DNA from: Ahaetulla prasina
Lineage: Eukaryota > Chordata > Lepidosauria > Squamata > Colubridae
Reading direction: 5' to 3'
DNA: 64,000 nucleotides
NCBI RefSeq assembly: GCF_028640845.1
Contig: NC_080541.1
Location: 2,935,435-2,999,434 of the forward strand
Below are positions 1 through 46,225 of this stretch, one piece after another (within the stretch, counting starts at the first letter, position 1; each line of letters opens with the position of its first letter). A model generated the notes under the pieces. It saw only the letters and a list, made by a program, of their open reading frames with translations. It was not told the DNA's origin and did no database searches. The position numbers were made by a program, and so were the translations under genes.

Positions 1-31
1 TTATGCAAGTTAAGCTAAGTCATCCACCATT

Positions 32-166
32 CAGTTTTTCTCAATCATTGGGGAATGTTAAGACATGTGGACTTCAACTCCCAGAATTCCCTAGCCAGCA
101 TGGCTGGCTGGGGAATTCTGGGAGTTGAAGTCCACACGGCTCAACTTCCCTATGGTTGAGAAGCAC
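32..166. mobile_element. hAT foldback MITE, CAGTG subtype
   Basis: A near-perfect inverted repeat around 70-157 (gtggacttcaactcccagaa and its complement) with outer ends CAGTTTTTCTCAA and GGTTGAGAAGCACTG. No clear 8-bp target duplication. One of a dozen related elements in the window. Confidence 0.6.
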
Positions 167-190
167 TGATCTAGAGCAGCCCTCCTACAA

Positions 191-551
191 CAGGGAGTCC
201 TTGAATTACAATCCTTTGTTTAGTGACTGTTCGAAGTTACAACAGCACTGAAAAAAGTATTTTATGACCGGTATTCACACTTATGACCGTTGCAACATCG
301 CATCAATTTTATTTATGATGGTTGCATAATGGGAGTCATGGGGATCACCAACTGTAACCTTCCCGGTCAGTTTCTGACAAGCAAAATCAACAGTGAAGCC
401 AGATTCACTTAGCAACCGCAGGTTTCAGTTAACAGCTGCAGTGATTCACTTAGCAACCATGGCCAAAAGGCCGTAAAATGGGGCAAAATTCACCTAACAA
501 CCGCCTTGGTTAGCGACGGAAATGTTTGTCGTAAATTGAGGACTACCAGTA
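191..551. mobile_element. MITE with GTAGTCCTCGACTTAC-type termini
   Basis: A copy of the window's commonest interspersed element, about 360-420 bp. It has inverted ends (gtccttgaattac and taaattgaggactacc) and internal blocks such as gattcacttaacaaccgc and gtaaaatggggcaaaactca. No coding capacity; class uncertain. Confidence 0.7.
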
Positions 552-729
552 TTCACAGACTTAATTTTTTTCCTAAGATCCCGGAAGCTGGGACAACAAT
601 ATATTTCTTGATTTTTTCCTGTTCTGTGCAGAAAAGTTTGTTTTCACTTTACATAGAAAGTAAAACTATTACTTCGGAAAGTGGACAAGGAGACCCCAAA
701 TTTTGAATTTGTGACTAAACAGACCAACA

Positions 730-1000
730 GTTTCGCCGGGAACTGAAAACTTATTTATTTATCCAAGCGGGACTGGCCTGATTTTTAAATTTTAAATTTT
801 AAATTTTAAATTTTTCAATTGTAATTATATTGGGTATTTTATATAATCAATTGGACGGTTTTAATTTCGGCCTTTTATTGAATAAGTTTTTTTAATTGTT
901 ATTTTAGTGTGTATATTAATTGTTTTAATGAAGGCTGAGTCCTTCGGGAGAAGGGCGGTATAAAAGTTTAATTAATTAAATAAATAAATAATAAATAACA
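730..1000 (+). mobile_element. L2-type LINE 3' end
   Basis: Matches the tail following the L2 ORF at 10354-11145: RELKT-like remnant, AAATTTT-rich spacer, GAGTCCTTCGGGAGAAGGGC and an AATAAATA tail. Confidence 0.7.
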
Positions 1001-1070
1001 AGGTTTGGCTCTTTTTTTGCCATCATTTCATTCTCCGAGGGAGACGGCAGTTAAGAAATACGAAGCACAG

Positions 1071-1230
1071 GTAGTCCTCGACTTATGACCAGACTTGAGC
1101 CCAAAATTTCCGTTGCTAAGCGAGACAGTTAAGTGAGTTTTGCTCCATTCATGACCTTTCCTGCCCCATTTCTTAAGCAAATGACTGCAGTTGTTGTGTG
1201 CAATTGTGCAGCCTGTTGTAAGAATTATGA
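1071..1230. mobile_element. MITE fragment (CTCGACTTAC family)
   Basis: Begins caggtagtcctcgacttatg and runs about 150 bases through the conserved ttgctaagcgagacagtt and gttttgctccat blocks, then breaks off near a GAAT repeat. Confidence 0.65.
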
Positions 1231-1267
1231 ATGAATGAATGAATGAATGAATGAATGAATGAATGAA
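1222..1267. repeat. (GAAT)n microsatellite
   Basis: About eleven uninterrupted copies of GAAT/TGAA. Confidence 0.95.
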
Positions 1268-1379
1268 TTTTATTTCACTCTTAGGATTTTCCGTGCAACG
1301 TCAACTCTGTGCAATTGTACAGCCCATTATAGCCAATGCACAAAGCAGGACGAGGCAGCCATGGATCCACAGGACATCA

Positions 1380-35017
<33,638 letters not shown>

Positions 35018-35021
35018 CATT

Positions 35022-35119
<98 letters not shown>

Positions 35120-35210
35120 GACACACAGACAGACAGACAGACAGAGACAGCTAGATGATGGATGGATGATAGAGATGGATGGATGGATAGATAGGCAGAC
35201 AGATAGAAAA
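35018..35210. repeat. (GATA)n(GACA)n microsatellite
   Basis: About 23 GATA copies then AGAC repeats and GGAT variants, within the left direct repeat. Confidence 0.97.
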
Positions 35211-35345
35211 AAGGGTTCAGTTTTTGGGGGGGGTCTTCTGCCCTTAATTGATGCTACTTCCATCAGGGGCTCTGGAGGATTAAATCAAGCCAAGATCAAT
35301 CATCATTAAACCATTGCCGAAAAGGCAGGTTGGTCTTCAGCAGAT

Positions 35346-38300
35346 GCTGGCGCACCAGGCGAACCTGGTAGAACGCTCTCCTGGAGGCGGCCGTCAAATG
35401 ATCTTCTAGAGACAGCCGTTCATCCAGGAGGGCGCCTAAGTTGCGCACCCTCTCCGCCGGGGCCAATGACTCGCCACCGATGGTCAGCCGCGGATTTAGC
35501 TGACTGTGCGGGATGCCGCATCCACAGCCACTCTGTCTTGGAGGATTGAGCTTGAGCCTGTTTCTCCCCATCCAGACCCGTCGGCCTCCAGGCACCGGGA
35601 CAGCACTTGATAGCTTCGTTGGGGTGGTCCGGTGTGGAAAAGTACAGCTGGGTGTCATCCGCGTACAGCTGGTACCTCACACGAACCACTGATGATCTCA
35701 CCCAGCGGCTTCATGTAGATGTTGAACAGAAGGCGAGAGGATCGATCCCCGCGGCACCCCACAAGTGAGGGGCCCGGGCCGACCTCTGCCCCCTGTCAAC
35801 ACCGACTGCGACCGGTCGGAGAGATAGGAGGAGAACCACCGATAAGCGGTGCCTCCACTCCCAATCCTCCAACCGGCGCAGCAGGATACCATGGTCGATG
35901 GTATCGAAAGCCGCTGAGAGGTCTAATAGGACCAGGGCAGAGGAACAACCCCTATCCCTGGCCCTCCAGAGATCATCCACCTGCGACCAAAGCCGTCTCC
36001 GTGCTGTAACCGGGCGGAAACCGGACTGGAGCAGGTCTAGATAGACAGTTTCATCCAGGTGTAAGGAAACTGATATGCCACCATACTCTCAACAACCTTC
36101 GCCGCGGGTTGGAGACGACGATAATTACCTAAAACAGCCGGGTCCAGGGAAGGCTTCTTGAGGAGGGGCCTCACCACCGCCTCTTTCAAGGCGGCCGGGA
36201 AGACACCCTCCACCAAAGAAGCGCTCGTAATCGCCTGGAGCCAGCCTCGGGTCACCTCCTGCGTGGCCAGCACCAACCAGGAGGGGCACGGGTCCAGTAA
36301 ACATGTGGTGGCATTCAGCCTCCCCAACAACCTGTCCATGTCCTCGGGAGCAACAGGGTCAAACTCATCCCATAAAATGTCACCAAGACCACCCTCAGCC
36401 GTCTCACCCGTATCACCGCAATCTTGGTCCAAACCATCCCGAAGCTGAACGATTTTATCGTATAGATAACCGTTAAACTCCTCAGCACGTCCCTGCACCG
36501 GGTCATCCCGCTCCCCCTGGTGTAGGAGGGAGCGGGTCACCCGAAACAGGGCGGCTGGGCGGTTATCTGCCGATGCAATGAGGGAGGAGGCGAGCTACGC
36601 CGCTTCCTCAATGCCACTAGGTAAGTCCTAGTATAGGACTTCACTAGTGTCGATCAGCTTCTGAACGGCTAGACCTCCAGGAACTCTCTAGGCGTCTTCT
36701 CCGGCGCTTCATCCTCTCAGCTCCTCGGAGAACCAAGGGCGGTTGGGACCTGCGCCGGGTCAGAGGCCGCAAAGGCACGACACGGTCTAAGGCCCCGCGG
36801 CCCGTTCCCAGGCCGCAACAAGTTCCTCAACCGAGCCGTGAGCCAGACCCTCAGGAAATGGCCCAAGCTCCGTCCGGAACCCATCCGGGTCCATCAGGCG
36901 CCTGGGGCGGAACCAACGTATCGGCTCCGTCTCCCTGCGGTGGTGGATGGCGGTCAGAAAGTCCAAGCGAAGAAGAGTGATCTGACCATGACAAAGGTTC
37001 AATGACTATTTCCTTTAAGTCCAGATCTCTCAACCACTGACCAGAGACAAAAATCAGGTCCAGAGTGCCACCCCCAATGTGAGTAGGGCCATCAACTACT
37101 TGGGTCAGGTCCAAGGCCGTCATGGAAGCCATGAACTCCCGAGCTGCCGTCGATGACGAGCCGGAAGATGGCAAGTTAAAGTCCCCCATGACTAAAAGTC
37201 TGGGGGTCTCAACTGCCCCCCCGCCCAGCACCTCCAGGAGCTCGGGCAGGGCGGCTGTCACGCAGCAAGGAGCCAGGTACGTGACCAGCAAGCCCATCTG
37301 ACACCTATGACCCCACCTCACAAAGAGGGATTCACACCCGGCAATCTGAGGTACAGTGGTCTCCCTCGGCTCTAGACTCTCTTTAATAACAACCGCCACC
37401 CCACCACCCCTACCCTGGGCCCTCGGCTGATGGAATGCACGGAAACCCGGTGGGCACATCTCGACCAGGGGCACGCCCCCTTCAGTGCCCAACCAGGTCT
37501 CCGTAACGCCTATAATATCCGCGGCACCCCCCTGAATCTGATCATGTATTAGGGGGGCCTTATTGGCCACGGACCGTGCGTTGCATAACATCAGACGAAG
37601 GCCCAGGCTCTGAGGGTCTTGACCATCCGGGGGACGGGAGAAGGAGGGGCGCGCGACCCCCTGCAGACATCGAGCGCGCCCCCCCCCAAAACGATGCGGT
37701 CCCCCCCTTCCGCCATATCTGCCCCTCCCACTTACCGTGCAAATGGAACCACCCTCACCAAAAGGAACGTAATCCCCCCCTATAACCTCCGAACCCATTA
37801 CTAAACCGCCACGAGCGCGCGCAAGGACTGGCTCCCCACCCGGCGGGCTACTCCCAATACCCGCCCTAACCCTCCCACCCCCCCTCCCCGACGGGTTCTC
37901 TCCCCTACCCGTGAATCCCTCCCTCCCAACCCTTAAAATCCCCATTAAAACTCCCTTAAAAATTTCTTAAAACAACTAATTAAAAGCCCTAAGCCTCCTA
38001 TTTTAGCATGCCACCTCTCGGGCTCCAAAGCCCGTCCTCAAGGTGGGCCCTCGATAGTATGGAGGCCAAACCCGCGAGAGAGGGCATCTCGAGGGCAAGA
38101 AGGTCAGCCGCCTTAAACGCTCGCATCACCAAGAAAGTCCGCAGGAGGCCCATCCTGGGCCGGTCAAGATGGTAACAGATGATACAGTGACCACAACCGG
38201 TCTGTCAGTCAGTCCTGATGGGAAGCAGTCAATAGTGATCCTCGTGGGTAGAAAACAAAACCACTCATTCAGTCAGTTCGCCACCCACCTATAAATAGTC

Positions 38301-39189
38301 AGGGGTGGACTAAGGAAGAAGGAGAGGGGGGGGGCGGACCGATGGTAGAGATGTTAAACAGGCCGTCCGCCACCTTGAAGCGCCGAGGTAGGCCGCCGCC
38401 ACCGGCCACCTCCGCCCGGCCGTCGTCACCAAAGCGTCCCATCGCCGCCGCATGAGGCCACCGACATCCCCCCCCAACTAGGAAGGGACGCCAGTCACTC
38501 CACCGACGCCAGACGAAAAAGCCAGGCCGCCACCGCCGCCAGAAAACCAACAAAGGCCGACGGGGGCCCGGTAGGCCCTCCAGATCTCCACTGGGCCTCC
38601 TCCGGGGCTCCGGGCTCCTCCCCTCGCCCCTGAAGTCGCCCGTCCTCCATCTTCCTCCACGACTGAAGCCTCCTCCATCAGGGCGGGGGATCTAAGGGGG
38701 CCCAAGATGTCAAAGGCCCCTGCCGCCGCCGCCGCCGCCAGACCGCCAAAAAAAGGCCGGCGGCAGCCCGGCAAGCCGCAGGCCGCCCCGCAAGCCGCCC
38801 GGCCAACTGGCAGGGCCGCCACTGCTTCCTCCCACGGGCGGGTCCAAGGGGCCTGGACATCAGTGACCCCCGTCGCCCGTGCTGCCGCCGCCGCCAGACC
38901 GCCGAAAAAGGCCGGCGGCAAGCCGCGACCGCCCGGCAAGCCGGCAAGCCGCCCGGCCAGCCGCCATGACCACCGCTGCAGCAGGACGCTCCGGGGCTCC
39001 TCCCAACGCCCCCCGGAGTCGTCCTGCGCCAAGTCACCCCTCCTCCGGGTGACTGGATGCTCCTCCATCAGGTCCGGGGCCCAAGATGTCACCAAGGCCC
39101 CCCCCAGAACCGGACAGGGCCCGAAAAGGCCCACTGCCACTTCCCCGATCAGCAGGGCGGCGCCATCTTGGACATGCTCAGTAGATAGA

Positions 39190-39190
<1 letters not shown>
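35346..39190 (-). mobile_element. Long L2-type LINE, 3'-truncated and frameshifted, in GFUS intron 1
   Basis: Minus strand: GC-rich 5' region (39180-38000); AP-endonuclease frame 37945-36851 with TETWLGTEGG, LLVMGDFNLP, LDLIFVSGQWL and SWSDHSS; then RT pieces in changing frames: LKEAVVRPLLKKPSLDP (36540-36037), LVLLDLSAAFDTIDHGILL (35980-35711), YQLYADDTQLYF (35701-35420, catalytic YADD) and NLGALLDERLSLEDH (35658-35296). Several frameshifts make it dead. It stops at ...VRLVRQ, so the RT end and 3' UTR are missing, the reverse of the usual 5' truncation. Confidence 0.9.
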
Positions 39191-40000
<810 letters not shown>

Positions 40001-40560
40001 CTAAGAAGAAAACAGAATGGAGGTTTCTTTCTAAACCAAGCATTGCATTTCTGCTTCTGATGGGGGTGGGAGTACCAGCCCCTCCTAGCACTCTGGACAT
40101 GTTCTACTATCCTTCTGACCAGGAGACCAAATTGGGGGCATGGAGGTGGGAGGGGCGAATGGGCCATCTTTTCCCCCACCCTCAAAAAACTCACACAAAA
40201 CACTGAGTCACCAGCCAGCCTAACCCACCCACCCACCCCGATTGTTGAGTTTTGGGGGGAATCTAACCCATAATTTTGCTCTTGGCGATAGTAAGGACCC
40301 CCCCCTCCCTGCCCCCAAAACCCCCCTCCCCTCGCTTATTGCATTGCATTTTAGTTCCTTCTGAAATCTCCCTGTCTCCCATTTGTTCCTGCACGACGAC
40401 CCTGTAAGGTAGACACCCCATATGCCCAAAAAGACATAAAAAGTCAAGATTTGGGGGGCTGGGAGAGGGGGGGGTCTGAAACAGCTCTCCCCCCTTGTTT
40501 CCAACATCCGGATCTCAGCCTCCCCTTCCCCACCGCCTTCCAGACGACCCCCTTCCCCTA
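40001..40560. other. Intron/upstream sequence with G/C homopolymer runs
   Basis: No recognised repeat family or exon; C runs near 40299 and 40325, G runs near 40455. Confidence 0.45.
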
Positions 40561-40860
40561 ACCCGTGAATCCGACTAACCCAGGAGCGCTGGAGCGCTTC
40601 GCTTTCCCCGCAGCCACGGTGTCACGATCACTTCCTGGTCTGCGCGGACTTCAACTCCCGGCATGCCTCGGCCCGCGCGGCCCTTGGCTGAGGCTTCTGG
40701 GAGGTGAAGTCCCAAAGCCCCGGCTGGGGAAATTGCCCGCCTCGCTCGCTCGCTCCTCCTGCACGGTTTTGCCTTTCAGCCAGTTGCACGCTCATTTCGG
40801 ACGCGGACCCGCAGGAAGACTTTGGGGTGGGGGGATGGGGGTCCCGAGGGATTTGTAAAG
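40560..40860 (-). promoter_or_regulatory. GFUS: Probable GFUS promoter, CpG-rich
   Basis: A GC/CpG-rich island about 6.2 kb upstream of the first coding exon, in a region otherwise full of repeats. It contains an ETS-like AGGAAGTGA on the minus strand (about 40630-40640) and an inverted pair of ACTTCAACTCCCGGCATGCC-like sites (40646-40669 and 40690-40712) resembling ZNF143/Staf sites common at CpG promoters. The start site and noncoding first-exon donor could not be fixed. Assignment to GFUS is by position. Confidence 0.6.
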
Positions 40861-40894
40861 GCGACCCTGGCTGGGGATGGGTAAATTGGGGGGG

Positions 40895-41722
40895 GGGGAA
40901 TGTTTGTGCATAAGAGCACCAGCGTGTCTACCGTCCCTGTCCTTATGTTCCCTTTAATTGTATTTATTTTATGTATTCAATTCATGCTTATATAAATCAT
41001 CTAATACATACTGGACAAAATAAATAAATAAATTTAAAAAAATAAATAAAGAATTGGGGTGGGGGATGTTTGTGCATAAGAGCACCAGCGTGCCTACCGT
41101 CCCTGTCCTTATGTTCCCTTTGATTGTATTTATTTTATGTATTCAGTTCATGCTTATACTTATATATATCATCTAATACGTACTGGACAAAATAAATAAA
41201 TAAATTTTAAAAAATAAATAAAGAATTGGGTGGGGGGATGTTTGTGCATAACAGCACCTGCATGCCTACGGTCCCTGTCCTTATATTCCCTTTGATTGTA
41301 TTTATTTTATGTATTCAATTAATGCTTATATAAATCATCTAATACGTACTGGACAAAATAAATAAATAAATTTAAAAAAATAAAGAATTGGGGGTGGGGG
41401 ATGTTTGTGCATAAGAGCACCAGCGTGCCTACCATCCCTGTCCTTATGTTCCCTTTGATTGTATTTATTTTATGTATTCAGTTCATGCTTATACTTATAT
41501 ATATCATCTAATACGGTACTCAACAAATAAATAAATAAATAAAGAATTGTGGGGGGGGGGATGTTTGTGCATAAGAGCACCTGCATGCCTACGGTCCCTG
41601 TCCTTATATTCCCTTTGATTGTATTTATTTTATGTATTCAATTCATGCTTATACTTATATATATTATCTAATACGGTTCTCAACAAATAAATAAATAAAT
41701 AAATAAAGAATTGTGGGGTGGG
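40895..41722 (+). repeat. Five-copy tandem array of LINE family B 3' tails
   Basis: Units of about 162-171 bases begin atgtttgtgcataagagcac at 40898, 41067, 41238, 41400 and 41561 and end in AAATAAATAAA. The same tail follows the family B coding end at 42165-42245. Confidence 0.88.
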
Positions 41723-41859
41723 GGAGGAGGATAGAGACCCTTGCAGTGGGCTTGGTTTAGGGCAAAGCCAGGGAAGAAGAAGTCCAGAGATATTTTAGGA
41801 GAAGAGTCCTCCGCTCCTCTGCTTGCAATAAAATACCTTCTGCCACCAGACTCCAAATT

Positions 41860-42245
41860 TTGGGCTTAGACAACTTAGAACTACACAGACTTCAATCTGA
41901 CCTAAGCGTAGTACCATAAAATTATCTACCACAATGCCCTACCAGCCAATGACTACTTCAGCTTCAACCACAACAATACACGAGCACACAATAGGTACAA
42001 ACTCAAGGTAAACCGCTCCAAACTCAATTGCAGAAAATATAACTTCAGTAGCAGAGTGGTCAATGCTTGGAATGCAGTACCTGATTCTGTAGTTTCTTCC
42101 CCAAACCCCCAAATCTTTAACCTTAAACTGTCTACTGTTGACCTCACCCCATTCCTAGGAGGTCTGTAAGGGGCGTGCATAAGCGCACAGCGTGCCTTCT
42201 GTCCTGTCCTAATATTCCTTTTTTACTTACTCTTTTCATGTATCC
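41860..42245 (+). mobile_element. LINE family B 3' end
   Basis: Plus-strand decayed coding end (FNHNNTRAHNRYKLKVNRS-like ... STVDLTPFLGGL) then taaggggcgtgcataagcgc. Same family as the ORF at 45567-44974. Confidence 0.8.
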
Positions 42246-42285
42246 AAATTATGTTTATACTTTTACCTGTTATCTTATATGTGAT

Positions 42286-42690
42286 TGACAAGGAAGGAAG
42301 GAAGGAAGGAAGGAAAGGAAGGAAGGAAGGAAGGAAGGAAGGAAGGAAAAAGAAAGAAGGAAGAAAGAAAGAAAGAAGGAAGAAAGAAAGAAGAAGGAAG
42401 GAAGGAAGGAAGGAAGGAAGGAAAGGAAGGAAGGAAGGAAGGAAGGAAGGAAGGAAAAAGAAAGAAAGAAGGGAAGGAAAGAAAGGAAAGAAAGAAGGGA
42501 AGGAAAGGAAAGGAAGAAAGAAGGAAGGAAGGAAAGGAAAGGAAGGAAGGAAAGAAAAGGGAAGGAAAGGAAAGGAAGGAAGGAAGGAAAGAAAGAAAGA
42601 AAGAAAGAAGGAAAGGGAAGGAAGGAAGGAAAGAAAGAAAGAAGGGAAGGAAAGGAAGGAAGAAAGAAAGGAAGGAAGGAAGAAAGGAAG
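42286..42690. repeat. (GGAA)n/(GAAA)n microsatellite
   Basis: Over 400 bases of GGAA with AAAG interruptions. Lys/Glu/Gly/Arg frames on plus and Pro/Phe/Leu/Ser frames on minus are artefacts. Confidence 0.97.
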
Positions 42691-42861
42691 GCTGGAAGCC
42701 GCAGAGGCTTGGAGCAGGGTCGCTAGACCTCCCTGGAAGGAAGGGAAGGGCATCCCGGGGGGGGGGGTCTGCAAAGTACCCTAAGTGGCCTCTCCAAGCT
42801 TCCCACATGGCTACAGGTACTCCTTGAATTACAACAGTTCATTTAGTGACTATTCCAGGGA

Positions 42862-42930
42862 GTGGTGTAAGTAGCCTAGAGGTGGAGCTCTCGCCTCACA
42901 GTCAGAGGGGCTGTGAGTTCCATCCTAGGT
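42862..42930 (+). mobile_element. tRNA-like SINE head
   Basis: gtagcctagaggtggagctc ... ctgtgagttccatcc has A- and B-box-like segments; truncated by the L2 end. Preceded by a 45-base MITE scrap (ccttgaattacaacagttca). Confidence 0.45.
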
Positions 42931-42934
42931 AGGT

Positions 42935-43245
42935 AATATTTATTTATTTATTATTTATTATTTAAATTTGTATACCGCCCTTCTCCCGAAGGACTCAGGG
43001 CGGTTCACAGCCAGGTAAAAAATACACAATACACCATAAATACAATTAAAATACAATTAAAAAACTTATTAAATTGGCCACAATTAAAAATTTTAAATAA
43101 AAACCCATTAAAACCCATAGACTTAAAAAACTAACCCAGTCCAGCGCAGATGAATAAGTGAGTTTTAAGCTCGCGGTGAAAGGTTCGGAGGTCCGGAAGT
43201 TGACGAAGTCCTGGGGGGAGTTCGTTCCAGAGGGCGGGAGTCTAA
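42935..43245 (-). mobile_element. L2-type LINE 3' end
   Basis: Reverse of tail AATAAATA, CCGCCCTGAGTCCTTCGGGA and the coding end (ELPPGLRQLPDLRTF-like). Confidence 0.8.
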
Positions 43246-43267
43246 TATAGTCTAATATAGACTAGAG

Positions 43268-43475
43268 CAGTGGCTTCCTCACCTAAGCATCTCTAAAATC
43301 TTGATTCCCCACCCCCACCCCAACATATAATTCTTACTGTTCAAAAAGTGACTCCTACTCAGGCAGAGGAAGCCTAAAAGGCCATTAACTTGGTTTAAAC
43401 ACGGCTCCAATTGCCCCCATTAAAAAATCAAATTGCGCCCCCTGTGGGGCGTGGCTCCCACGTTGGGAACCACTG
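43268..43475. mobile_element. hAT MITE with perfect 8-bp target duplication
   Basis: CAGTGGCTTCCTCACC left end, GGGAACCACTG right end, flanked by gactagag at 43260-43267 and 43476-43483. 208 bp, noncoding. Confidence 0.85.
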
Positions 43476-43483
43476 GACTAGAG

Positions 43484-44440
43484 CCTTTGGTGGGTGGTTA
43501 GAGTGCAGCACTGGAGGCTATTTCTGACTGCCGGCTGTGTGCAATTTGGCAGTTCGAATCTCACCAGGCTCAAGGTGGACTCATCTTTCCATCCTTCCGA
43601 GGTTGGTAAAATGGGGACCCAGATTCTTGGGGGCAGGAGGCTGACTCTGTAAAGCGCTTGGAGAAGGCTGTGAAACACTGTGAAGTGGTATATAAGTTCT
43701 AAGCGCTATTGCTAAGTAGGAAGGATGGAAGGAAGGAAGGAAGAAGGGCGGTGGTGGCTAACTGGTTAGAATGCAGTATTACAGACTGATTCTGCCCACT
43801 GCCAGTAGTTCAATCCTGACAGGCTCGCGGTTAACTCAGCCTTCCAGCCTTCCGCGGTGGGTAAAATGAGGACCCAGATGTAAAGCGCTGTGAAGCGGTA
43901 TATAAGTCTAGTGCTATTGCTGTAGTTGATTGGATGTTGCATTAGGAGCCCTGGTTGCGCAGTGGTTAGAATGTGGTATTGCAGGCTGACTCTGCCTGCA
44001 GTCTGGAGTTCAATCCTGACCAGCTCAAGGTGGACTCAGCCTTCCATCCTTCCAAGATTGTTGGGGGCAAGAGGCTGACTCTGTAAACCGCTTAGAGGGG
44101 ACTGGAAAGCACCTTGAAGCAGTATATAAGTCTAAGTGATAGTGGTAGGTAAGTAGGTCGGAAGGAAGGAAGGAAGGAAGGAAGGAAGGAAGGAAGGAAG
44201 GAAGGAAGGAAGAGCCATGGTGGTACAGTGGTTAGAATGTGGTATTGCAGGCTGACTCTGCTCACTGCCAGGAGTTCAATCCTGACCTGCTCCAGGTTGA
44301 TTCAGCCTTCCATCCTTCCGAGGTGGGTAAAATGAGGACCCAGATTGTTGGGGGCAAGAGGCTGACTCTATAAACTGCTTAGAGAGGGCTGGAAAGCACT
44401 ATGAAGTGGTATATAAGTCTAAGTGCTATTGCTAGAGGCA
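43484..44440 (+). mobile_element. Cluster of four Sauria-type tRNA SINEs in one direction
   Basis: Copies at about 43484-43715, 43745-43920, 43948-44150 and 44213-44435, each with gtggttagaatgnngtatt-type head, caggagttcaatcctgac B-box region, cagccttccatccttcc and tail gtatataagtctaagtgcta. GGAA repeats (43722-43742, 44160-44212) separate some copies. Confidence 0.88.
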
Positions 44441-44596
44441 GATATTTATCTCTCTTCGGCACGATTGAGAATATATCTGCTGAACAAAACTCCGTATTGG
44501 TGACAGGAAGGGCAGCCGGCTAGTTAAAACACTCTGCTAGCTCCATTCAGTAGTTGCCCAGACTCCACCTCTGCAAGGGATTATGGGGTCATTAAT

Positions 44597-44775
44597 AGAA
44601 TAGAATAGAATAGAATAGAATAGACTAGAATAGACTAGAATAGAATAGAATAGAATTTATTGGCCAAATGTGATTGGACACACAAGGAATTTGTCTTGGT
44701 GCATATGCTCTCAGTGTACATAAAAGAAAAAATACGTTCATCAAGGTACAACATTTACAACACAAATGATGGTCA
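44597..44775 (-). mobile_element. LINE family A 3' end with (GAATA)n tail
   Basis: (AATAG)n at 44597-44655, then agaatttattggccaaatgt to tgatggtcaatatat, where it abuts family B. Confidence 0.85.
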
Positions 44776-45660
44776 ATATATTTATTTATTTATTTATTAT
44801 TTTTATTTATTTTTATTTGTCACAACAATATATGTAGGAATCATACAAAAGATTATATAGTATATAAACATATATGAGTAAATATAAGGAGGTATAAGCA
44901 TATATATAGAAAGAAGAAAAGAAAAACAATAGGACAGGAACGGTAGGCACGTTTGTGCGCTTATGCACGCCCCTTATGGTCCTCTTAGGAATGGGGTGAG
45001 GTCAATAGTAGAAAGTTTTTGGATAAAGCTTTTAGGATTATGGGAAGAGACCACAGAGTCAGGTAAAGTATTCCAAGCACTGATGATTCTGTTACAGAAG
45101 TCATATTTTCTGCAATCTAGATTAAAGCGGTTGACATTAAGTTTAAATCTATTGGTTGCTCTAGTATTATTGCAATTAAAGCTGAAGTAGTCTTTGACAG
45201 GAAGGACATTACAATAGATGATTCTGTGAGTTAAACTTAGGTCTTGTCGAAGGCGACGGAGTTCCAAGTGTTCTAAGCCTAGGATTTCAAGTCTGGTGGG
45301 ATAAGGTATTTTATTGTTTTCAGAGGAATGGAGGACTCTTCTTGTAAAATATTTCTGGACACGTTCAATTGTATTGATGTCAGAGATGTGGTGAGGGTTC
45401 CAAACAGGCGAGCTGTATTCTAGAATTGGTCTAGCAAATGTTTTATATGCTCTGGTTAGTAGTGTGGTGTTTTTGGAAAAGAAGCTACGCAAGATTAGGT
45501 TTACAACTCTTAGAGCTTTTTTTGCTATGTAGTTGCAGTGGGCTTTGGCACTTAGATCATTTGACATGAAAACTCCAGGGTCTTTAACGGGATGGGGGTC
45601 GTCTGTAAGGTAATGTCCATCTAGTATGTACTTAGTTTTTGGGTTCTTTTTTCCTATATG
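44775..45660 (-). mobile_element. LINE family B with RT C-terminal ORF
   Basis: Minus frame 45567-44974 (197 codons) reads DLSAKAHCNYIAKKALRVVN, RPILEYSSPVWNPH, IERVQKYFTRRV, LEILGLEHLELRRLRQDLSL and LSTIDLTPFLRGP, the C-terminal part of a CR1/Rex-like reverse transcriptase. The tail (tgcgcttatgcacgcccctt) matches the arrays at 40895-41722. 5'-truncated; exact clade uncertain. Confidence 0.8.
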
Positions 45661-46077
45661 TATATATCAATATAAATCATAAGGATTTATATGATGATTT
45701 AGTGACTGTTCAAGTTTACTGCAAAAATTGACTCTGCACATCAAACAGGTCCATCAAGAGGCCAAACCATGCCCAGCATCCAACTTTCAGAAATCTGGGG
45801 GAAATGAAATTAATTTTACTTTTTGGCAACCCCTTCTGATGTCAAAGCTGGTGGCGAGCCAGAAAGCATTTCGCACCGAATTCCTGGCTCTGCAAAATAA
45901 TTTGCGAGCAAAACACAGCCGTGTGACAATTCCACAAACTGTGTGTGGGTGATGAAATATTCGTAGCACTGTGGAGATGCATGTTTGCAAACAGCTTTTG
46001 ATTTGGAGTTTAGGATTGCAGGATATCAGCGAATCTGGAAGCAAATCTCTCCAAGTGCTTTGTTTTGGATTAAGGCA
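45661..46077. other. Unassigned intergenic sequence
   Basis: Starts with a LINE A scrap (tcaatataaatcataaggat), then no recognised family. Confidence 0.45.
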
Positions 46078-46225
46078 ATGTTTCTCAACCTTGAAAACTT
46101 TTAAAGTACGTGGACTTCAACTCCCAGAATTCCTTAGCCAGCAAGGGAATTCATGCTGCCTGGGGAATCCTGGGAATTGAAGTCCATACATCTTAAAATT
46201 GCCAAGGTTGAAAAACATCGGGCTA
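46078..46225. mobile_element. hAT foldback MITE, CAGTG subtype
   Basis: caatgtttctcaaccttgaa to aaggttgaaaaacatcg with the cttcaactcccagaattcc arm and its complement. Confidence 0.65.

Noticed and set aside
42223..42827. Long Lys/Glu/Arg and Pro/Phe/Leu ORFs on both strands
   Set aside because: Produced by the GGAA microsatellite.
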